IMG/VR virus record: IMGVR_UViG_3300025073_000039
Span: 25,433 to 89,432 of that record
DNA: 64,000 bases
Origin: a virus
Direction: 5' to 3' (one strand)
Numbering within the stretch: position 1 is the stretch's first letter; every line of letters starts with the position of its first letter. The notes under the pieces are model-generated. The model ran no database searches, had not been told where the DNA came from, and worked only from the letters and a program-made list of their open reading frames with translations. Shown here piece after piece: positions 55,139-62,522 of the stretch. Both the position numbers and the translations under genes were made by a program.

Positions 55139-55450
55139 TTACTTTTTTATCTGTTTTCCCTCGTTAAGATACAAAACTATCTTCCGACAAGGCGTAAAGC
55201 GCAACACTTTTTTCCCTTCCTTAACCATTCTTTCGCCAGTGTTAACGTTAATCCCAGGCCTATCGCCCAACTTCTTTATCTTAAACTCCCCTAAATCAGG
55301 CAGAACGGCAAGACCAAGGTTGCGCGCATCGCGGAAAAGCACAGTGACAATCGATCTGTAAATATTCTTAACCGTGGCGATCGAATTGACCCCAGCTTCA
55401 GCTCCAACTTTATAAAAAAACTCATCCCCCTGTTCTTTTGTGATCTTCAT
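55139..55450 (-). CDS. HU/IHF-like DNA-binding protein, 103 aa
   Basis: The HU family signature is readable: an N-terminal helix pair (KEQGDEFFYKVGAEAGVN), then VLPDLGEFKIKKL and the beta-arm motif RPGINVNTGE (about residues 60-84) ending with a basic RFTPCRK turn. Such proteins bend or compact DNA. It lies in its own small unit with a strong terminator and a 150-nt structured leader. It could help package or organise phage DNA. Confidence 0.88.
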   Translation of the reverse strand: MKITKEQGDEFFYKVGAEAGVNSIATVKNIYRSIVTVLFRDARNLGLAVLPDLGEFKIKKLGDRPGINVNTGERMVKEGKKVLRFTPCRKIVLYLNEGKQIKK

Positions 55451-55462
55451 ATATTTTAATTA

Positions 55463-55616
55463 CCCCTAGCGGGCGAGGAGTAATATAACGCTTAAAGGAA
55501 TATTTCCCATTCGGCGTTAGCGGCTTTCCTCGCCTCCGCTTACAATAGCGCATAGCGTAGATAACTAGTCCACTCCATGGTTATTCTAAAAGCGGTGATT
55601 CGCCGCCAGCTAGGGG
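55463..55616 (-). ncRNA. Structured leader RNA upstream of HU-like gene
   Basis: The ends pair through CCCCTAGC (55463-55470) and GCTAGGGG (55609-55616). Nested inside are GGCGAGGA/TCCTCGCC (55472-55479/55527-55534) and TAACGC/GCGTTA (55486-55491/55514-55519), with a further GC-rich stem near 55591-55605. This multi-helix fold runs from just after the 152-aa gene to the HU ATG. It may be a riboregulator, a processed leader or a small RNA. No known riboswitch class is recognised. Confidence 0.55.
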
Positions 55617-55638
55617 CGAATAATCTTACTTAACCAGT

Positions 55639-56097
55639 CTAAACAGCTTCGCCTTCACCTTCTGGTAGAGGTTCTTCAACAGCGCCTTCGCTTTGTTCAA
55701 CAACTGGTTCAGTTGGTTCAACAGCTCCGCCCATCTCTTCGCTACCTTCTGGCGCAAGAGCGACAGCGTCGGTGGCGTCAGGCGTGAGGCTTCCTGATTC
55801 AGAAGCTCCGGCAGCGTCGGAGGGGGAAAAATCCTCGTCCGGCGAAGGCAAGGTTTGTTCTTCTACGACCGGATCGATTTTCAACTCCATCTCTGGCACC
55901 AGCTCTACGTTGTCCTTAAACACCTCATCGGTTACTTCTTTTTCCAGAACCAAACCGTGGTCTAGTAGAGAGCCTAAAAAGCCCATACTTACTTGCCCAT
56001 TGTACTGGTCTAGTTCGTCTTTCGCCAGCTTAAACGCTTGCGCCGCAGTCAATTCCCCATTCTTAACGCGGTGCAACAAGCTTTGTTCCATGTCCAT
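55639..56097 (-). CDS. Acidic hypothetical protein, 152 aa
   Basis: First gene of the minus-strand block after promoter C. The N-terminal 60 residues are a small helical domain (QSLLHRVKNGELTAAQAFK and so on) and the rest is a Glu/Pro/Ala-rich disordered acidic tail (about 75-152). The shape recalls DNA-mimic or capsid-assembly accessory proteins, but no family is recognised. Confidence 0.62.
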   Translation of the reverse strand: MDMEQSLLHRVKNGELTAAQAFKLAKDELDQYNGQVSMGFLGSLLDHGLVLEKEVTDEVFKDNVELVPEMELKIDPVVEEQTLPSPDEDFSPSDAAGASESGSLTPDATDAVALAPEGSEEMGGAVEPTEPVVEQSEGAVEEPLPEGEGEAV

Positions 56098-56136
56098 ATT
56101 GTTTGATATCCCCCATTAGTCTGGGGTCATTGTTTA

Positions 56137-56165
56137 AGTTTGACACAAGTACGCACAAGCGTCAA
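56137..56165 (-). promoter_or_regulatory. Minus-strand promoter C with 12-nt spacer motif
   Basis: -35 TTGACG (56160-56165), the same 12-nt spacer motif (reverse complement of 56144-56155), weak -10 CAAACT (56137-56142). The motif starts one base from the -10 in all three sites, so its position is fixed. Confidence 0.65.
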
Positions 56166-56520
56166 CCGCTTTTCGCGCTTTCCGCGTCAGGCGTTTCAGT
56201 TTTATATCATTTTTGTACATTATCTGAAACGGGTTAAACCAGTCGCTAGACGGGAGGGCGGGCAAAAGTTTAAAAAATTGGCGGATTTTTTTGTAGCCCG
56301 GAGGGTGGTATGCCCTTGGCGTTTTTTGGGGAAGTGGTGTTTAGCCGGTAGCCTGTAGCTGTTACGCATTGTGGATGGTTTAAAAAGACAAAAAGACGCG
56401 AGTGGGTTATTCCCCCACCCCCCTCTGAAATCCCTACGGACCCGAAGAGAACAACCCCCCCCTAGGGCCCACCGCGTCGTAGCGTCATCGTCGTGCCCTA
56501 TAGCCCACGCCCGTGTGCCC
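56166..56520. other. Non-coding divergent control region
   Basis: About 350 nt with no gene I can support. Notable are C-runs and G-runs (56413-56425 and around 56454-56466 are cytosine-rich, 56233-56250 guanine-rich), T-runs (56285-56292, 56320-56327) and short hairpins. It lies between divergent genes, so it may house control elements or a replication origin. Nothing definite is recognised. Confidence 0.45.
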
Positions 56521-56524
56521 GTCG

Positions 56525-56537
56525 CTACTCTCTTTTG
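56525..56537 (+). promoter_or_regulatory. 13-nt motif copy 1 (CTACTCTCTTTTG)
   Basis: First of three copies of CTACTHTCTTTTG, with flanking TCG in copies 1 and 3. It lies about 55 nt upstream of the ATG at 56580. Possibly a promoter or binding site specific to this arm. Confidence 0.55.
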
Positions 56538-56556
56538 GACAGTGTCACCACTGTCC
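56537..56556 (+). promoter_or_regulatory. Perfect 8-bp palindromic hairpin
   Basis: GGACAGTG (56537-56544) and CACTGTCC (56549-56556) around TCAC. There is no U-tract, so an operator or mRNA hairpin rather than a terminator. It directly abuts motif copy 1. Confidence 0.5.
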
Positions 56557-56579
56557 GTTATAAAATAAACATTAAGCAT

Positions 56580-56771
56580 ATGAACGCACTCGCTTGTGGT
56601 GTGGGTCAGCATCTTGACCTATGCGACGCAGACCTGCGCGCCGTCAACCCTGTGGCTGCTCGTGCCGCCTCAGTCTTAACGCCTGCAGACATGCACCAAA
56701 TGACGCTGGATGAGTCGATACAGCGTGAGATAGAAGCAGCGCAGCAAGGCAAGTTATTCGCTGATTGTTAA
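56580..56771 (+). CDS. Small hypothetical protein, 63 aa
   Basis: The ATG at 56580 (GCATATG) is used; an earlier in-frame start would run through the palindrome. A GC-rich gene, MNALACGVGQHLDL, then an Ala-rich helix. No domain is recognised. First gene of the right arm. Confidence 0.6.
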   Translation: MNALACGVGQHLDLCDADLRAVNPVAARAASVLTPADMHQMTLDESIQREIEAAQQGKLFADC

Positions 56772-56775
56772 ACAT

Positions 56776-56922
56776 ATGCCGAGGACGCACTACACAGTCG
56801 TAGACAAAGAGAGTAACACAACTTACGACTATCTGAACTTCTTTGAAGCCAGAAGCAAATTAGTAGAGCTCGTTACGCTCGGCATAGCCACGTATATGTT
56901 CAGCCAAAGACTTTACGCGTAG
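56776..56922 (+). CDS. Small hypothetical protein, 48 aa
   Basis: An open frame MPRTHYTVVDKESNTTYDYL to TYMFSQRLYA. Tight spacing with the previous gene (4 nt) and the CATATG start support it. Weakly strand-helix-strand in character. Unrecognised. Confidence 0.5.
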   Translation: MPRTHYTVVDKESNTTYDYLNFFEARSKLVELVTLGIATYMFSQRLYA

Positions 56923-56927
56923 CGCGA

Positions 56928-56940
56928 CTACTATCTTTTG
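56928..56940 (+). promoter_or_regulatory. 13-nt motif copy 2 (CTACTATCTTTTG)
   Basis: Second copy, about 26 nt upstream of the 84-aa gene. The constant core is CTACT, one variable base, then TCTTTTG. Confidence 0.55.
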
Positions 56941-56966
56941 GTAATTTAATAATTAACTTTAATCAT

Positions 56967-57221
56967 ATGGCATCAGTCCAAACACCAGACGCAAAAAAGC
57001 AATACCCAGAAATGGAACGCACATTCGTCGGCAGAGGCTGGCAGAATAAAACTCAAGATGGCCGTGAGTTTATCAATTTACGCATTGACAGAGGAGTCGC
57101 CGCGCAGGTTGATGAGACTTGCCAATTTCAGTTATGGCCAAACAAGAAACGTGAAGGCAAAAAAGATGCTGATTTCCGCCTCAGCATTCTTATTCCGAAA
57201 TCAGCGGTAGCACAAGCTTAA
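56967..57221 (+). CDS. DUF736-like small protein, 84 aa
   Basis: Residues 18-45 carry the GRGWQNKTQDGREFINLRID pattern, which resembles DUF736-like small phage and plasmid proteins (GxGWxK..DGxxFIxLxLD). It is a beta-rich single domain with a Lys/Arg-rich second half (FQLWPNKKREGKKDADF). The function of the family is unknown; possibly nucleic-acid binding. It is followed by a strong terminator, so it is a monocistronic unit. Confidence 0.58.
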   Translation: MASVQTPDAKKQYPEMERTFVGRGWQNKTQDGREFINLRIDRGVAAQVDETCQFQLWPNKKREGKKDADFRLSILIPKSAVAQA

Positions 57222-57230
57222 TGCTTGGGG

Positions 57231-57264
57231 AGGCAGTAGAGTTATTCTACTGCCTTCTTTTTTT
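57231..57264 (+). terminator. Strong rho-independent terminator, plus strand
   Basis: AGGCAGTAGA (57231-57240) and TCTACTGCCT (57246-57255) form a 10-bp stem with a 5-nt loop, followed by TC and a run of eight T. Confidence 0.93.
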
Positions 57265-57690
57265 CAACGTCCGTGCGTGTTCGCTACTTTCTTTTGCGTG
57301 GTGATCAAACCACTCTGCCTGAACTATAGTTCGGACGGAAAACTTCATCACGCAACTTAAGCTAACAAGCGCGGGTGCATCTTAAACGGGAAAGATGCTT
57401 AAATCACCTTCCTCTTCTCGCCATTTGCAACGTTAGTGCCCTTTGATGGGACTGAAACAGTGGAGACTAAGGAGAATGACTCAGGAGCCTGCGCTTCGAA
57501 GCTTTTTAATTTGATAATTTACCTTAAGAGGGTATGTCCGCCGTTCGACTCGGCAGGCAGGGTGTGAATGAAATAATATTGTTGTGTGCCCAAGTTTAAC
57601 GAGAAATGGGGTACATTTAAATATCTCGTTTGGCGATATTATTTGTCAGTCATTCTGGCACACACCTCCTTGGGCAAGTTATCAATAATT
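57265..57690 (+). ncRNA. Structured non-coding region, candidate regulatory RNA
   Basis: Over 430 nt with no gene. Helices seen are TTGCGTG/CACGCAA (57294-57300/57349-57355), GCATCTT/AAGATGC (57377-57383/57392-57398), AACGAGA/TCTCGTT (57598-57604/57624-57630), and a T-arm-like GCCG-TTCGACT-CGGC at 57540-57554. TGTGTGCC (57583-57590) can pair either with GGCACACA (57657-57664) or, in the overlapping form TGCCCAAG (57587-57594), with CTTGGGCA (57669-57676). These exclude each other, a switch-like arrangement ending 25 nt before the next ATG. No known family is recognised; a tmRNA or riboswitch is not supported by other parts. Confidence 0.58.
57284..57296 (+). promoter_or_regulatory. 13-nt motif copy 3 (CTACTTTCTTTTG)
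   Basis: Third copy, at the 5' edge of the structured region 57265-57690, preceded by TTCG as copy 1 is preceded by GTCG. Confidence 0.55.
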
Positions 57691-57701
57691 TATTTTTAAT
57701 T

Positions 57702-57878
57702 ATGAAAGAATTAATAAACTTAATAAATCAAATTGGCACAATTAATATCCAACGCGGCCTCACAGTTGAAGTTAAGATATTAGATGTCAGAAAATCATAC
57801 GGTAAAATTCAATACCAAGTATCCCCCACCCGCGGAAGCGGAGCGACGTGGGTTGAAAATGTTAACGATATAAAATAA
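57702..57878 (+). CDS. Small hypothetical protein, 58 aa
   Basis: The start at 57702 (MKELINLINQIGTINIQ, AATTATG) lies just after the structured region; longer in-frame starts would run through it. It has a helix then strands (TVEVKILDVRKSYGKIQYQV), a small beta-rich domain. Probably controlled by the upstream RNA. Unknown. Confidence 0.6.
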   Translation: MKELINLINQIGTINIQRGLTVEVKILDVRKSYGKIQYQVSPTRGSGATWVENVNDIK

Positions 57879-57882
57879 TTTT

Positions 57883-58128
57883 ATGCAGAAAAAATTTACT
57901 TGTCCCTCATGCAAAAAAAGCTCAACAAAAATATTATATTGCTCACAAAGAACAGTATACGCCAATTACAATCTAGCACAACGCAAATTCACATCTAAAC
58001 TAGTAATGTCTCATAACGAAATCCCAGAAAAATTCAGCTGCACACATTGCCAATACATACTAAAAATCGAAGATTATGATCAAGTACAATTTGATAAAAT
58101 AAATAGGCCGAACTTTAATACTAAATAA
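57883..58128 (+). CDS. Small zinc-ribbon protein, 81 aa
   Basis: CPSC near residue 8 and CTHC near residue 54 give two CxxC knuckles, a zinc-ribbon layout, with a basic middle. It starts four bases after the previous stop. Possibly nucleic-acid binding. Confidence 0.66.
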   Translation: MQKKFTCPSCKKSSTKILYCSQRTVYANYNLAQRKFTSKLVMSHNEIPEKFSCTHCQYILKIEDYDQVQFDKINRPNFNTK

Positions 58129-58132
58129 TTTT

Positions 58133-58363
58133 ATGCAACACAAACCACTCAAACCGAGACAATCGGACAGACTCCACAAATCATTCCCCATCACATACAT
58201 CTGTCGCGCTGATTTAGAAGGCGCGGGGTTCGATACAACAAAAGTCGACAATGCCACCATGGAACACTTAGCCGGTAAAATGGCTGACGCGTATTGTGAT
58301 GACGGCTTCTGGATTGATTTACCAATCATTGCGGAACATTTAAATATACCACGAGCAAAATAA
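58133..58363 (+). CDS. Small hypothetical protein, 76 aa
   Basis: A basic N-terminus (MQHKPLKPRQSDRLHKS), then an acidic helical segment with a conserved-looking DLEGAGFDTTKVDNATMEHL and the end FWIDLPIIAEHLNIPRAK. No cysteine motif. Unrecognised, compactly placed. Confidence 0.62.
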   Translation: MQHKPLKPRQSDRLHKSFPITYICRADLEGAGFDTTKVDNATMEHLAGKMADAYCDDGFWIDLPIIAEHLNIPRAK

Positions 58364-58367
58364 CCAT

Positions 58368-58628
58368 ATGTCAAAATGCACACATTGTGATAAGGACATG
58401 CTTAAAACTGACAGTTGTAGTTTTAATAGCGTTGTCCACGACAACGGCAAAGTATACAAGCGCAAGCACGAATGCCTTGCCAAAGAAATTACTAAATGCC
58501 ACGACTGTAATATGACACCAGCCGATGGCCACTCGCATCATTTCGGTTGCGACAATGAAATCTGTCCGATTTGCAAAGGACAAATTATTTGTTGCGATTG
58601 CAAGTGGAGCAAGTTAGCGAATAAGTAA
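58368..58628 (+). CDS. Cys/His-rich zinc protein, 86 aa
   Basis: At least three CxxC knuckles (CTHC near residue 4, CHDC near 44, CPIC near 67) plus a HSHHFGC stretch near 54-60 and a final CCDC. Highly metal-binding, likely a compact multi-zinc fold. Role unknown. Start CATATG. Confidence 0.68.
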   Translation: MSKCTHCDKDMLKTDSCSFNSVVHDNGKVYKRKHECLAKEITKCHDCNMTPADGHSHHFGCDNEICPICKGQIICCDCKWSKLANK

Positions 58629-58630
58629 AT

Positions 58631-58930
58631 ATGAAAAAAGATAACTGCACAAAATTCATATCTTGCTGCACCTGCCACAGAGAAAGCACTAAGCCAACTA
58701 AAAGCGGCCTGTGCCCAAAATGCTTCTCAAGTGATTGGTCAGAATCAGAAACACCTAAAAAGAAACCGAAACTATTCGCGTCTATCAGAATCGTTAAAGC
58801 TAACAATCGTATCCAAGCCATGCATGACATTGAGAATTGTAATGCGCAATTTATAGACAGCGATGAACTCAGCGACGTGATTGTCGAACTCACGCCAGAA
58901 CTTAGAGACAGTATCTTGAATGCGATATGA
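58631..58930 (+). CDS. Zinc-binding hypothetical protein, 99 aa
   Basis: N-terminal FISCCTCHRESTKPTKSGLC with a second CPKC shortly after, a zinc ribbon in the first 35 residues, then a helical/strand domain (KLFASIRIVKANNRIQAMHD). It overlaps the next gene by 4 nt (ATGA). Unrecognised. Confidence 0.65.
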   Translation: MKKDNCTKFISCCTCHRESTKPTKSGLCPKCFSSDWSESETPKKKPKLFASIRIVKANNRIQAMHDIENCNAQFIDSDELSDVIVELTPELRDSILNAI

Positions 58931-59124
58931 AAAAATACTCAGCCACGATTCATTACAGCCGAGAAATATTTGCTGAAAATGAAGATGATGCTGCTCAAAT
59001 CTTTTGGGAAGATATGGAGCAATCAAATCAAACACCGCTCACAACATTAGAAGACCGACTCGTCATTAAAGAAATAAAATCTGATAAAATTCCAATCCTG
59101 GATCAAGAGATTGGCGAACTATAA
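58927..59124 (+). CDS. Small hypothetical protein, 65 aa
   Basis: YSATIHYSREIFAENEDDAA, then an acidic helix and a C-terminal strand. A strand-helix shape like ferredoxin-fold or PIN-regulator-like small proteins. The overlap of 4 nt with the upstream gene implies coupling. Unknown. Confidence 0.62.
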   Translation: MKKYSATIHYSREIFAENEDDAAQIFWEDMEQSNQTPLTTLEDRLVIKEIKSDKIPILDQEIGEL

Positions 59125-59129
59125 CCACT

Positions 59130-59675
59130 ATGCCAAATTGGTGTGAAAACATCCTCACCGTCACTGGTGAAACAGAAGAAGTTAATGCGTTTGTTAAAAA
59201 AGCCAAACGCTCTACACGCAACAAAACAGGAAAATATAAAACTGATTTCTCACTCGACAAATTAGTGCCATTACCCGAAGGATTACGCGATACGCAATCT
59301 CCTCCCAAAGACGAAGAGACCAAAAAATCCAATCTTGAAAAATATCAAGCTGAAGATTGGTATCACTGGTGCTGCAATAATTGGGGAACGAAATGGGATG
59401 TAACCGCAAGACTTGAATACCACAACAAAGGCGAAGCACAATATTTCTTTGATTCCGCATGGTCGCCACCCTGCGATGGAATCTTAGCGATATCGAAATT
59501 ATATCCAGACTTAGTATTTCACCTTAAATATTGCGAACCCGGCATGGTCTTTATGGGAGAATACGAAGCCCAAAACGGAGAGATACTAATGGACGAATCC
59601 GAAAATGACGTCTGGGATGAATTTAAAGACGATGACCTCTCTGACGAAGCAGAATCATTATTAGTTAAAGAATAA
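59130..59675 (+). CDS. DUF1281/Api92-like ferredoxin-fold protein, 181 aa
   Basis: The opening MPNWCENILTVTGETEEVNAF is the recognisable start of Api92-like (DUF1281) proteins found in plasmids and phages. WYHWCCNNWGTKWDVTARLEY near residues 70-90 and FDSAWSPPCDG near 110 are the second family motif. An acidic C-terminal tail follows. The family function is unknown; possibly modulates host factors. Confidence 0.78.
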   Translation: MPNWCENILTVTGETEEVNAFVKKAKRSTRNKTGKYKTDFSLDKLVPLPEGLRDTQSPPKDEETKKSNLEKYQAEDWYHWCCNNWGTKWDVTARLEYHNKGEAQYFFDSAWSPPCDGILAISKLYPDLVFHLKYCEPGMVFMGEYEAQNGEILMDESENDVWDEFKDDDLSDEAESLLVKE

Positions 59676-59678
59676 ACT

Positions 59679-61283
59679 ATGCATAAACCATTTCCGTTTA
59701 CGCTGGGGGCCGACCCAGAATTTAACGTTGTAATCAATAATCGGAAAGCCAACGCCCACACTTTAATCCAAGCTGTGCTATCAAAAGAATACAAAGCCAC
59801 CAGCATGGGCTTTGACATTAACGGTAAAGCCAATATCGGCTGGGACGGATGCGATTCCACCGGAGAAATTAGACCATCGCCCGCCAATACACCACACGAA
59901 ATCGTAGAGAATTTACGCGCAGCATTCCAAGCAGTGACAGCCAAAGTAGCCATCTTTGACTTTATCACTCACTCCAAACGCGCTCCAGTCGGTGGCCATA
60001 TCCACTTACTCTTAGCACAGGGTACAACTGACGCGAAACTCAGAACCATTCACAATTGCATGAGCGCATTTTATATGCCGCTCTTACTTTGTGAAGATAT
60101 CATCAACATGAAATTACGAGTTAAAGACTACGGATTACTCAGCGACTATCGCACTCAGAATGTCAGCCAAAATATCACCACATATGAATTCAGAGCACCA
60201 AGTGCTGAATGGCTGACAACGCCTAAAATCGCCGAAGCCACACTCGCTTACATGGGCACAATCTATCACGAAATATTAAAAAACGGCCCGGAGAAATTCG
60301 CTAAAGAATTTAAACATGTCGTCTGGAAAAATGGCAGTCAAGCCGACACCATGCAACAATTATTCTTAAACGAATTCACTTGCCCAATTGAGAGCATGCT
60401 CAAGACCATTACTAAAGCCGTGAAGAAATTTGAGTACTACAAAGAATATAAACAAGAAATAGATTATCTCTTACGCCCCAAGACCGTGCTCAAAGATAAA
60501 CACAACGCCAGTTTCAACATCATGACAGGATGGAAATTAAATCCGCGCCAGCCGAGTAAGAAAAATCTGCTCAACCAAAAAGCCACAAAGAAGAAAGCCG
60601 AAGACATCAACATGGATTTATTTTCTAAAGCCATCAGCCTCCAATTTAATGAGGATAAGAATGTCGCCTTATTTGCAGAGGATTTCAAAGACAAGATTAT
60701 CGCGCATGGCTGGAAATTAAAGAACGCTTATTATTTCTACGGGCTCAAAAAAGGGGTTGAGAAATATTTAGTGTTTAACAAATCCAACGAATGCTTCTAC
60801 CATGGCGGACAAATCCAAACCGTCGAAGACGCAGTGGCGATTTCTGAAGTAGTCAAACGCATGAGCCAGAGATTCGAACTCGAAGGCACCATTAACGCCA
60901 AAGACAAAAAAGAACAAGCTGATAGACACATCCTTGTCGGCATCCCATACCAAGTCCGAATCGATCAGGATTTCAAATCACTAGTCTCTCTAGTCTATGA
61001 CATCGAACACGGGACACTTAAACCGGCGCCGATCGAGCAAAAGAATTTAGTAATGCACGCCACAACAAGTGGAAAAAATAGAATTGCGACTCCAGTCGCT
61101 GATGCTTATAAAGGAAGTAGCCCGATGCCAATCGAAGCAGAAAGTGGCAACTCCGCGCTAAGATGTGAAATAGACACCAGAGATAGACTAGAAATGGATC
61201 ATGGCATACGGCTTGAAAGTCCAGGCATATTTATCGGGCCAAACACACCACTTCATATCCTACCCGGAGAAGCAGCATTTTAA
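59679..61283 (+). CDS. phiEco32-like COOH-NH2 ligase-type amidoligase, 534 aa
   Basis: FTLGADPEFNVVINNRKA at residues 5-22, DINGKANIGWDGCDSTGEIRP (about 48-68), GGHIHLLLAQG (about 108) and TTYEFRAPSAEWL (about 168) form the glutamine-synthetase-like fold expected of phiEco32-type amidoligases (COOH.NH2 ligase type 2), which join carboxyl and amino groups using ATP. The region from about 300 to 440 is additional. It is followed immediately by a class II glutamine amidotransferase, a pairing also known from phage amidoligase clusters. The product, a peptide tag or wall or nucleotide modification, is not known. Confidence 0.8.
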   Translation: MHKPFPFTLGADPEFNVVINNRKANAHTLIQAVLSKEYKATSMGFDINGKANIGWDGCDSTGEIRPSPANTPHEIVENLRAAFQAVTAKVAIFDFITHSKRAPVGGHIHLLLAQGTTDAKLRTIHNCMSAFYMPLLLCEDIINMKLRVKDYGLLSDYRTQNVSQNITTYEFRAPSAEWLTTPKIAEATLAYMGTIYHEILKNGPEKFAKEFKHVVWKNGSQADTMQQLFLNEFTCPIESMLKTITKAVKKFEYYKEYKQEIDYLLRPKTVLKDKHNASFNIMTGWKLNPRQPSKKNLLNQKATKKKAEDINMDLFSKAISLQFNEDKNVALFAEDFKDKIIAHGWKLKNAYYFYGLKKGVEKYLVFNKSNECFYHGGQIQTVEDAVAISEVVKRMSQRFELEGTINAKDKKEQADRHILVGIPYQVRIDQDFKSLVSLVYDIEHGTLKPAPIEQKNLVMHATTSGKNRIATPVADAYKGSSPMPIEAESGNSALRCEIDTRDRLEMDHGIRLESPGIFIGPNTPLHILPGEAAF

Positions 61284-61298
61284 TCTTAATCACTCATT

Positions 61299-62522
61299 AT
61301 GTGTGGAATTATAGCAGCATTCAACAACGAAAAACAACCCGTAAACGAGTGGGTGATTAATAAGTACGAAGATCAATTCAGCCGCGGGGATAAAGGTTTC
61401 GGCATCGTCACTATCGACAATAAAATGAAGATCAAAGTGATGAGAGCCACTGAACCAGCCAAAATGATGTTCGACATGCATTTGAATCCAGCGCCGATGA
61501 TCCTAATGCATCACCGCTGGCCAACATCATCCGCCAACACCATGGACCAAACTCACCCCATTCTCGTAAGCAACGGCTCACTCAAATTTGACTATCTCGT
61601 TATCCATAACGGCGTAGTTGGCAATGATGATGAGTTAAAAGAGGAACACGAAAAACTCGGCTTCTGTTACAACACCGCCTACAAAGAAGTAAGCGCGTAC
61701 AGTAAAATTGAAACCGATAAATTCAATGACAGCGAAGCATTAGCAATCGAAGTAGCACGCTTCATTGAAAACCAAACTGATAAAATCGGCGCAAGAGGAT
61801 CAGCCGCTTTTGTCGCTCTCCAAATTAAAAAAGACAAAAAGAATAAAGGTAAAGTTAATAAAGTGTTCTTCGGACGCAACGAAGGCAATCCTCTTATTCT
61901 TCAAGCATCAAACAAAAAGATTCTGTTATCAAGCGAAGGAAGTGGAGATGATATCAAAGCGTTCGAACTCTATTCATTTACGCCCGGCAAAACAAAATTC
62001 ACCAAACGTAAAATGACCTTCGCAACTTATCCGACTTACCCACTCGCGACAGTATACCCGACAACACCAAGCTGTGGTATAAGAACCAGTGACGAATTCG
62101 GGTTCTCTGCTAAAGACAAATGGAGCCACTCGCTCTCCGACAAATACGGAACAAAAGTAGAATCCAAATATCCAGACGCAGCCATTGAAGCTGATATGCA
62201 AAGTGAATATATAGACGAAGAAGTAGATTTAGAAATGGCCATAGAAGAATTCTCAGAAAATGTCGACCACTTAGTAGAAGAGTACAAAGATTCACTGCGC
62301 GAGACATTCATCACTGGCGCATACGACAGTGAGTTCACGATTAAATCAATCGCCGCTTTTATGCAGTCAGTCGAAGCCAAGGTCGATAAAATAAAACTCA
62401 ACATGGTAATAGAATCAGAAAACGACTATGAAACAGGTTTACCCCACAAAACAGCAAATTCTCTCCTCCCCAATGCGGTTTCCACGACAGTTGCTGAATT
62501 TGGTCCAGGAATGGAAGACTAA
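61299..62522 (+). CDS. Class II glutamine amidotransferase, 407 aa
   Basis: Starts MCGIIAAFN so that Cys2 becomes the N-terminal nucleophile after Met removal. DKGFGIV (residues about 31-37), MHHRWPTSSANTMDQTHP (about 67-84) and VIHNGVV (about 101-107) are the PurF-type class II signatures. It would hydrolyse glutamine and pass ammonia to a partner, here most likely the adjacent amidoligase. The C-terminal 110 residues are acidic and helical and overlap the next gene by 95 nt. Confidence 0.88.
   Translation: MCGIIAAFNNEKQPVNEWVINKYEDQFSRGDKGFGIVTIDNKMKIKVMRATEPAKMMFDMHLNPAPMILMHHRWPTSSANTMDQTHPILVSNGSLKFDYLVIHNGVVGNDDELKEEHEKLGFCYNTAYKEVSAYSKIETDKFNDSEALAIEVARFIENQTDKIGARGSAAFVALQIKKDKKNKGKVNKVFFGRNEGNPLILQASNKKILLSSEGSGDDIKAFELYSFTPGKTKFTKRKMTFATYPTYPLATVYPTTPSCGIRTSDEFGFSAKDKWSHSLSDKYGTKVESKYPDAAIEADMQSEYIDEEVDLEMAIEEFSENVDHLVEEYKDSLRETFITGAYDSEFTIKSIAAFMQSVEAKVDKIKLNMVIESENDYETGLPHKTANSLLPNAVSTTVAEFGPGMED

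Noticed and set aside
56220-56612. 130-aa minus-strand frame in the divergent region
   Set aside because: Low-complexity translation, no TATG start, overlaps palindrome and promoter elements.
57448-57460. CRISPR repeat end (GGGACTGAAAC)
   Set aside because: Occurs once; no repeated units or spacers nearby.
57265-57690. tmRNA, suggested by a TTCGACT T-loop-like hairpin
   Set aside because: No acceptor stem partner, no tag reading frame and no matching 5' end could be found.
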